A program made the position numbers and the translations under genes. A stretch of 8,461 nt of DNA from Planctomycetota bacterium (GTDB taxonomy: Bacteria > Planctomycetota > Planctomycetia > Isosphaerales > Isosphaeraceae), in contig JAJYDH010000279.1 of assembly GCA_021777685.1 (NCBI GenBank), positions 1 through 8,461 on the forward strand, given 5' to 3'. Shown here piece by piece: positions 4,783 to 8,461 of the stretch (position 1 is the stretch's first letter; every line of letters begins with the position of its first letter). The notes under the pieces are model-generated. The model ran no database searches. It saw nothing but the letters and a program-made list of their open reading frames with translations, and had not been told where the DNA came from.

Positions 4783-5775
4783 GTGGATCGACTGAGCGTC
4801 CTCTGTTTCGGCGGGACTTACGGGCTGGCGCTGGCCTGCGACCTGGCCCGGTTCGTCGTCCGGGGGTCGGCCCGCTGGTACGCGACCCTGGGGCTGACGG
4901 CGCTGGCGTGGGTCGTGCAGACGGCGTATCTTGGGAACCTCGCCTACCGGACGCGGCAGCTCCCGGTGTCGACGGTCTCGGAGTCGCTGCTGGTCCTGTC
5001 GTGGGTCCTGGCGGCGGTGGGCCTGTACCTGATCGTCCGGTCGCCGAAGCCGGTGGCGGTGGGGGTGTTCGTGCTGCCGGTGGTGCTGGGCCTGGTGGTG
5101 GTCGGGGGCGTCTGGGCGCCTCGCGAGGACTGGGCCGGGTCGGGCTGGGGCGCGGCGACCCATTTCTGGGGCGCCGCGCATGGGGTGCTCTATCTGGTCG
5201 GCGCGGTGGCGTCGTGCGTGGCGTTCGCGGCGGGCCTGATGTACCTGGCGCAGTCGCACCGGCTCAAGCACAAGCGACCCCCTCGGTTCGGGTTCGCCCT
5301 GCCGAGCCTGGAGCAGACCGAGCGGCTGAACCGGGGGGCGATCACGGTGGCCTTCCCGTTCCTGACGGCGGGGCTGCTGGTCGGCCTGGTGATGGAGGCG
5401 GCCCTGCGGAAGGCCGGCCACCCCCGGCTGGGCTGGACCGACCCCAAGGTCATCAGCGGCGTGCTGATGTGGCTGGTCTTCGCCGGCCTGCTCCACGCCC
5501 GGTTCCGGCCCGAGATGCGCGGGCGGCGGGTCATGCTGTTCACCGTCGTCGCCTTCCTCTGCCTGGCCTTCGCCACCGTGGGCGTCGACCTGATGCACAT
5601 CACGTCGCACGGCGTGCCGGAGAAGAGGGCTGAAGGTTCGGGATTCCCTTGTAGGGTGGGTGAGCGGCAGCGAAACCCACCATCGCCAGTGATGTCGACC
5701 GGAGATCGGTGGGTTTCGCTGCCGCTCACCCACCCTACAAGATTGAATCCTGCCGCAAGGGGGGGGGCGTCGTGA
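4783..5775 (+). CDS. HemX/CcsA-like cytochrome c assembly family membrane protein
   Basis: This 330-residue polytopic membrane protein has about eight hydrophobic segments (near 3-22, 33-50, 67-86, 91-110, 131-155, 187-205, 222-240, 249-272). It belongs to the CcmC/CcsA/HemX family: LPVSTVSESLLVLSWVLAAV early, AAHGVLYLVGAV and AAGLMYL in the middle, LPSLEQTERLNR (173-184), and a C-terminal MHITSHG (271-277) with conserved-type histidines. The tryptophan-rich WxWD heme motif of true CcsA/CcmC is degenerate here (LGWTDPK, 216-222), so a HemX-like role affecting HemA level or heme handling is as likely as heme export for cytochrome c maturation. The start is GTG, 2 nt after hxlR. The TGA overlaps the hemA GTG by 4 nt, implying coupled translation. 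Residues from about 289 to 320 are encoded by a REP-like repeat pair and have no family counterpart. Confidence 0.85.
   Translation: MDRLSVLCFGGTYGLALACDLARFVVRGSARWYATLGLTALAWVVQTAYLGNLAYRTRQLPVSTVSESLLVLSWVLAAVGLYLIVRSPKPVAVGVFVLPVVLGLVVVGGVWAPREDWAGSGWGAATHFWGAAHGVLYLVGAVASCVAFAAGLMYLAQSHRLKHKRPPRFGFALPSLEQTERLNRGAITVAFPFLTAGLLVGLVMEAALRKAGHPRLGWTDPKVISGVLMWLVFAGLLHARFRPEMRGRRVMLFTVVAFLCLAFATVGVDLMHITSHGVPEKRAEGSGFPCRVGERQRNPPSPVMSTGDRWVSLPLTHPTRLNPAARGGAS
5648..5741. repeat. REP-like inverted pair inside the 3' end of the hemX/ccsA-like gene
   Basis: Two perfect 34-nt inverted arms, 5648-5681 and 5708-5741, flank a 26-nt centre. Each arm forms its own stem, GGTGGGT/ACCCACC (5655-5661 with 5675-5681; 5708-5714 with 5728-5734), next to GTAG at 5651-5654 and its complement CTAC at 5735-5738. 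GTAG beside a stem-loop, in inverted pairs, is the layout of REP/BIME elements mobilised by RAYT (Y1 HUH) transposases; no such gene is in the window. Imperfect symmetry extends outward, GGATTC at 5641-5646 against GAATCC at 5745-5750. The element is translated as part of the membrane protein's tail. Confidence 0.75.
5759..5767 (+). repeat. 9-G homopolymer just before the hemA start
   Basis: Nine G residues end 4 nt before the GTG of hemA and supply the only Shine-Dalgarno-like sequence. The tract is also inside the last codons of the preceding gene, so a length change would alter that protein's end and its overlap with hemA. Confidence 0.55.
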
Positions 5776-7079
5776 AGCTCCTGGCCCTGGGGGTGGATCA
5801 CCGGAAGGCGCCGGCGCCGATCCGCGAGGCCCTGGCGTTCGAAGGGCCTCGGCGGGACGAGGGGCTCGATGCGCTCACGAAGGCGTTCCCGGGCGGCGAG
5901 TTCGTCGTCCTCTCGACGTGCAACCGGGTCGAGGTCTACGCGGCCGGGACGTCGTCGGCGATCCCGACGACGGGCGCCCTGATCGACTTCCTGGCCCACT
6001 TCCACGCCAGGCCCGCCGAGGCCTTCGCCACCCACCTGGTCGACCACCACGACGGCCGGGCGGTCTCGCACCTGTTCAAGGTCGCCGCGAGCCTGGAGAG
6101 CCTGGTCCTGGGCGAGGGGCAGATCCTCGGCCAGGTCCGCGACGCCTACAAGGCGGCGTCCGCCCGGAAGGCCGTCGGGCCGATCCTCCACGCCGTCTTC
6201 CCGCACGCCCTCCGCGTCGGCAAGCTCGTCCGCGAGCAGACCGGCATGGACAAGGGGAAGCTCTCCGTCGCCAGCGTGGCCGTCGACGTCGCCAGGGACG
6301 TCTTCGACACGTTCGTCGACAAGACCGTCCTGGTCATCGGCGCCGGCAAGATGGGCGACCTGACCTTGCAGCACCTCGCGGCGCTCCGCCCCGGCTCGAT
6401 CCTCGTGACCAACCGGAACCCCGAGCGGGCCCTGGCCGCCGCGAGCCGCTGGGGCGGCCGGGCCGTCCCGTTTGAACGGCTCGAGGCGGCGCTGGTCGAG
6501 GCCGACGTCGTCGTCAGCACCACCGCCGCCGAGCGGCCGATCGTCGACCTCGCGACCTACGCGAGGGTCCAGAAGGCCCGCAAGAACCGCCTGTCGCTGA
6601 TCCTCGACATCGCCATCCCGCGCGACTTCGACCCGAAGGTCGGCGACCTGGAGCAGGTGATGCTCTACAACGTCGACGACCTCCGGGCCCAGGCCGAGCA
6701 GAACCGGCAGAAGCGGCAGAAGGGGGTCGACCCGGCCCTGGCGATCATCGAGCGCGAGGCCCACCTCTGCCTGGCCAACCTCCGGCACCGGACCCACGCC
6801 GGCGCCGTGCTCCGCCAGCTCGGAGACTACGCCGACGCCGCCCGGCTCCGCGAGCAAGAATCCCTCTTCGCCCGGAATCCCGAGTTCACCCAGGCCCAGC
6901 GCGACGCCATCGCCCACACCCTCCAGCGGCTCCAGAACCAGTTCCTCCACCACCCCCGCGCCGCCGTCCGGACCGCCTCCGAGGCCGAGGCCGCCGAGCA
7001 CCCCCACCCCCTCCTCCACGCCGTCAAGTCCCTCTTCGGCCTGGCCGAGCGGGAGGGGAGAGACGATGACGTTCAATGA
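5772..7079 (+). CDS. hemA: Glutamyl-tRNA reductase
   Basis: HemA reduces glutamyl-tRNA(Glu) with NADPH to glutamate-1-semialdehyde, the first committed step of the C5 pathway to heme. The protein has 435 residues, a normal length. The N-terminal catalytic domain has LGVDHRKAP (6-14) and STCNRVEVY (48-56) with the nucleophile Cys50; SHLFKVAASLESLVLGEGQI (99-118) is the conserved substrate-site block, including His100. The NADPH domain follows with VIGAGKMG (188-195), VTNRN (212-216) and DIAIPRDFDP (279-288). The C-terminal helical dimerisation region includes YNVDDL (299-304). The frame is open to 5709 upstream, but that part translates the REP element; GTG at 5772 begins the conserved sequence. 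It overlaps the preceding membrane gene by 4 nt and hicA by 14 nt. Residues 396-435 are Ala/His/Glu-rich and poorly conserved. Confidence 0.97.
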   Translation: MKLLALGVDHRKAPAPIREALAFEGPRRDEGLDALTKAFPGGEFVVLSTCNRVEVYAAGTSSAIPTTGALIDFLAHFHARPAEAFATHLVDHHDGRAVSHLFKVAASLESLVLGEGQILGQVRDAYKAASARKAVGPILHAVFPHALRVGKLVREQTGMDKGKLSVASVAVDVARDVFDTFVDKTVLVIGAGKMGDLTLQHLAALRPGSILVTNRNPERALAAASRWGGRAVPFERLEAALVEADVVVSTTAAERPIVDLATYARVQKARKNRLSLILDIAIPRDFDPKVGDLEQVMLYNVDDLRAQAEQNRQKRQKGVDPALAIIEREAHLCLANLRHRTHAGAVLRQLGDYADAARLREQESLFARNPEFTQAQRDAIAHTLQRLQNQFLHHPRAAVRTASEAEAAEHPHPLLHAVKSLFGLAEREGRDDDVQ

Positions 7080-7257
7080 GCTGGTCAAAGTGCTGCGGGA
7101 TCACGGCTTCTCCATCGTCAAGGAGAAAGGGTCGATCCGCTATTACGGCAAGGAAGGCCACGAAAGACTCGTCCGGCTCGATTATCATGGCTCGAAGGAA
7201 GTGCCGACCGGGACCTGCCGGGCCATCCTCAAAGCGGCCGGCATCGACCAATCTTGA
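7066..7257 (+). CDS. hicA: HicA family toxin (putative mRNA interferase)
   Basis: This 63-residue protein has the HicA double-stranded-RNA-binding-like layout: LVKVLRDHGFSIVKEKGS (6-23), a charged beta hairpin, LDYHGSKEVPTGT (38-50), and the final helix CRAILKAAGI (51-60). HicA toxins cleave mRNA and tmRNA and are neutralised by HicB. The motif that is usually GSH, carrying the catalytic histidine, reads GSI at 22-24, while His41 of the second motif is kept. The protein may therefore be weakened or use another residue, or belong to a divergent subgroup. The ATG at 7066 follows a strong GGGAGGGGAG purine stretch and overlaps the end of hemA by 14 nt. hicB follows after 10 nt, the usual toxin-first order. 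Confidence 0.85.
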   Translation: MTFNELVKVLRDHGFSIVKEKGSIRYYGKEGHERLVRLDYHGSKEVPTGTCRAILKAAGIDQS

Positions 7258-7267
7258 TGGGCGAACA

Positions 7268-7513
7268 ATGATCGAACTTCCTTATTCCCTGATCATCGAA
7301 GCGACCGACGAGCCCGATTTTTTCGGCTTCTACTCGCCCGAACTGGAGGGCTTCTCGGGGATCGGCCACTCGGTCGAGGATTGCCTCTATCGAGCGAGAT
7401 GGGGGATGAAGGAGCACGCCGAATTGCTCGCCGAGCGCGGCCTGCCGGTCCCGCCACCCAGCGGCGATCCGACCGTGCTCCTCCGCAACGAGGCGAAGGC
7501 CCCCGTCGCCTGA
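7268..7513 (+). CDS. hicB: HicB family antitoxin
   Basis: This 81-residue protein has the HicB N-terminal fold, a degenerate RNase H-like domain: PYSLIIEATDEPDFFGFYSP (5-24), ELEGFSGIGHSVEDCLYRAR (25-44), a helix to about 57, and GLPVPPPSGDP (58-68). HicB binds and blocks HicA. There is no C-terminal helix-turn-helix or ribbon-helix-helix, so this is a short single-domain version that probably does not bind DNA by a known domain. The ATG at 7268 begins the conserved sequence; the frame upstream is a shadow of hicA. Its stop is 4 nt from the convergent stop of the flavin reductase gene. Confidence 0.85.
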   Translation: MIELPYSLIIEATDEPDFFGFYSPELEGFSGIGHSVEDCLYRARWGMKEHAELLAERGLPVPPPSGDPTVLLRNEAKAPVA

Positions 7514-7517
7514 ACCC

Positions 7518-8135
7518 TCACCGCCCGGCCGTCTTGACCTCGAACCGGTCTCGGGTCCGCACGTAGTCGTTGCCGGCCATCCGGCCGATCGCGGCGAGCT
7601 TGTCGGCGTCGACCCGGAAGCGCTCGTCGATCAGGTGGTCGCGGACGTGGATGTGCACGACCTCGCCGATGACCAGCCGGGCGGTCCCGACGGGGATGAT
7701 GTGGGTCGTCCGGCACTCGAACGAGACCGACGCCTCGCCCACGCGCGGGGCCTTCACGACCAGGCTCGGCGCCGGGGTCAGGCCGGCGTGGAGGAACTCG
7801 GACACCCCGAAAGGATGCGACTCGCCGGTCCTGGCCATCTCGGCGGCGTAGGTCTCGTCGGCGACGTTCACCACGAACTCGCCGACGCCGCCGTCCTCGG
7901 CGAACCGGGCGTTGCGGAGGGTGTCCTTGTCGGTCCCGTCCGACTTCGTCCCGCCCACGGTGAACGCCAGGCTCAGCGGCGAGTGGCTGGCGACCGTGAA
8001 GTACGAGAACGGCGCCACGTTGGGCATCCCGTCGACCGAGACCGTCGAGACCACCGCGATCGGCCGGGGGACCACGCACCCGATGATCAGCCTGTTGCAG
8101 AGGTCCGCCGCCAGGCCTCGCGGGTCGATCTCCAT
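7518..8135 (-). CDS. Flavin reductase family protein (FMN-binding split barrel)
   Basis: The protein has 205 residues. It has the flavin reductase-like domain of the DIM6/NTAB group: PRPIAVVSTVSVDGMPNVAP (23-42), FSYFTVASHSPLSLAFTV (43-60), GTDKDTLRNARF (67-78), then EFVVNV (86-91), and the typical end IGRMAGNDYVRTRDRFEV (183-200). Members bind FMN and reduce free flavin with NAD(P)H or act as flavoproteins of unknown substrate; the partner here is not evident. There is no signal peptide. The ATG at 8135 has GGGGAG about 9 nt upstream. A promoter-like pair lies at 8182-8209, between this gene and the one upstream on the same strand, so it is probably transcribed by itself. It converges with hicB. 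Confidence 0.9.
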   Translation of the reverse strand: MEIDPRGLAADLCNRLIIGCVVPRPIAVVSTVSVDGMPNVAPFSYFTVASHSPLSLAFTVGGTKSDGTDKDTLRNARFAEDGGVGEFVVNVADETYAAEMARTGESHPFGVSEFLHAGLTPAPSLVVKAPRVGEASVSFECRTTHIIPVGTARLVIGEVVHIHVRDHLIDERFRVDADKLAAIGRMAGNDYVRTRDRFEVKTAGR

Positions 8136-8181
8136 GAACCTTCGCTCCCCGGTCGCCCTCGAATCTTCACGAGTGATGATA

Positions 8182-8209
8182 AGGATAGACGCGACGGCGG
8201 CGCGGTCAA
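8182..8209 (-). promoter_or_regulatory. Candidate sigma70-type promoter for the flavin reductase gene
   Basis: On the minus strand TTGACC (complement of 8204-8209) is followed after 16 nt by TATCCT (complement of 8182-8187), five and four matches to consensus. The start would be near 8175, giving a leader of about 40 nt. The -35 begins just past the stop codon of the upstream gene. Confidence 0.45.
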
Positions 8210-8216
8210 GTGACGG

Positions 8217-8461
8217 TCAGCGGAAGGGCTCGCCGCCGAGCAGCTTCTCGACGGCGGCGAGGTATTTCTCGAACAGCGGGCCGCGGTCCCGCCGGATCTC
8301 GCCCGGCCCAGGGATGGTCTCCTGGCCGGGGAAGAGTTGGCGGCCTTGCGACCGGACGGAGCGGCCGGCATGATCGGCCTCGACACTCCAGAAGGTGCCG
8401 TCGAAAATCCGGGAGTCATCGTAGCGGGGTCGCCAGTCCCAGAGGCCGACCTCGTCCATCG
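8217..8461 (-). CDS. Unrecognised protein, C-terminal 80 residues visible
   Basis: The reverse strand is open from the window edge to a TGA at 8217-8219. An ATG lies at 8459, but no upstream sequence is visible to test it, so this may be a complete 80-residue protein or the end of a longer one. The sequence has DEVGLWDWRPRYDD (2-15), FDGTFWSVEAD (19-29), RSVRSQGRQLFPG (33-45), and a final helix LFEKYLAAVEKLLGGEPF (62-79). The DGTxWxVE...SxG...P...F..yL.A...LLG pattern resembles C-terminal parts of hypothetical proteins I have seen, but I cannot name a family. There is no membrane segment. It is codirectional with the flavin reductase gene, which begins 81 nt downstream of its stop. Confidence 0.6.
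   Translation of the reverse strand, partial: MDEVGLWDWRPRYDDSRIFDGTFWSVEADHAGRSVRSQGRQLFPGQETIPGPGEIRRDRGPLFEKYLAAVEKLLGGEPFR

Noticed and set aside
5190..7088. Long open frame on the minus strand, 632 codons, antisense to hemA and the hemX/ccsA-like gene
   Set aside because: It mirrors the GC-rich codon pattern of the true genes. Its translation is low-complexity (Gly/Val/Leu/Asp-rich) with no family motif, while the plus-strand proteins are clear.

Overview
The window is high-GC DNA with closely packed genes on both strands. It looks like a planctomycete of the Isosphaeraceae/Gemmataceae type. The pointers are a DUF4058 protein, a protein with the STGPxTxEGK...NALKHGL signature, a HemX/CcsA-like gene directly before hemA, very GC-rich codon use, and several families of palindromic repeats between genes. 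This placement is inferred from family distribution; no rRNA or other phylogenetic marker is present.

Layout. 1-716 (-): the start of an uncharacterised protein that runs off the left edge. 717-1255: non-coding, with two palindromic repeat structures and a hairpin. 1256-2008 (-): DUF4058 protein. 2009-2357: non-coding, with a 127-bp nested palindrome and one REP-like hairpin. 2358-2960 (-): beta-carbonic anhydrase, divergent from 3116-3445 (+), a small winged-helix regulator; the gap between them holds a nested dyad that looks like an operator. 3473-4228 (-): SDR oxidoreductase, divergent from 4349-4780 (+), an HxlR-family regulator; a GTAC/GTAC dyad lies between them. 4783-5775 (+): HemX/CcsA-like membrane protein, overlapping 5772-7079 (+), hemA (glutamyl-tRNA reductase). 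7066-7257 and 7268-7513 (+): a HicA/HicB toxin-antitoxin pair whose first gene overlaps the end of hemA. 7518-8135 (-): flavin reductase family protein. 8217-8461 (-): the 3' part, or nearly all, of an unrecognised gene.

How the parts relate. hxlR, hemX/ccsA, hemA, hicA and hicB form one tight colinear run (4349-7513) with gaps of 2 and 10 nt and overlaps of 4 and 14 nt. HemA makes glutamate-1-semialdehyde, the first committed C5-pathway intermediate for heme, and the membrane protein before it is the usual HemX/CcsA partner. Two divergent regulator/enzyme pairs (winged helix/carbonic anhydrase and HxlR/SDR) look like local regulatory units, each with its own dyad.

I saw no large new defence, biosynthetic or mobile system. 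The most unusual feature is a REP-like inverted pair at 5648-5741. It lies inside the reading frame of the HemX/CcsA-like gene, encodes most of its C-terminal tail, and leaves the 4-nt overlap with hemA intact. A third copy at 2294-2327 differs by a compensated base pair in the stem. Other points are a HicA with Ile where the catalytic His normally lies, and G homopolymers just before two start codons. No tRNA, rRNA, CRISPR array or transposase gene was seen.
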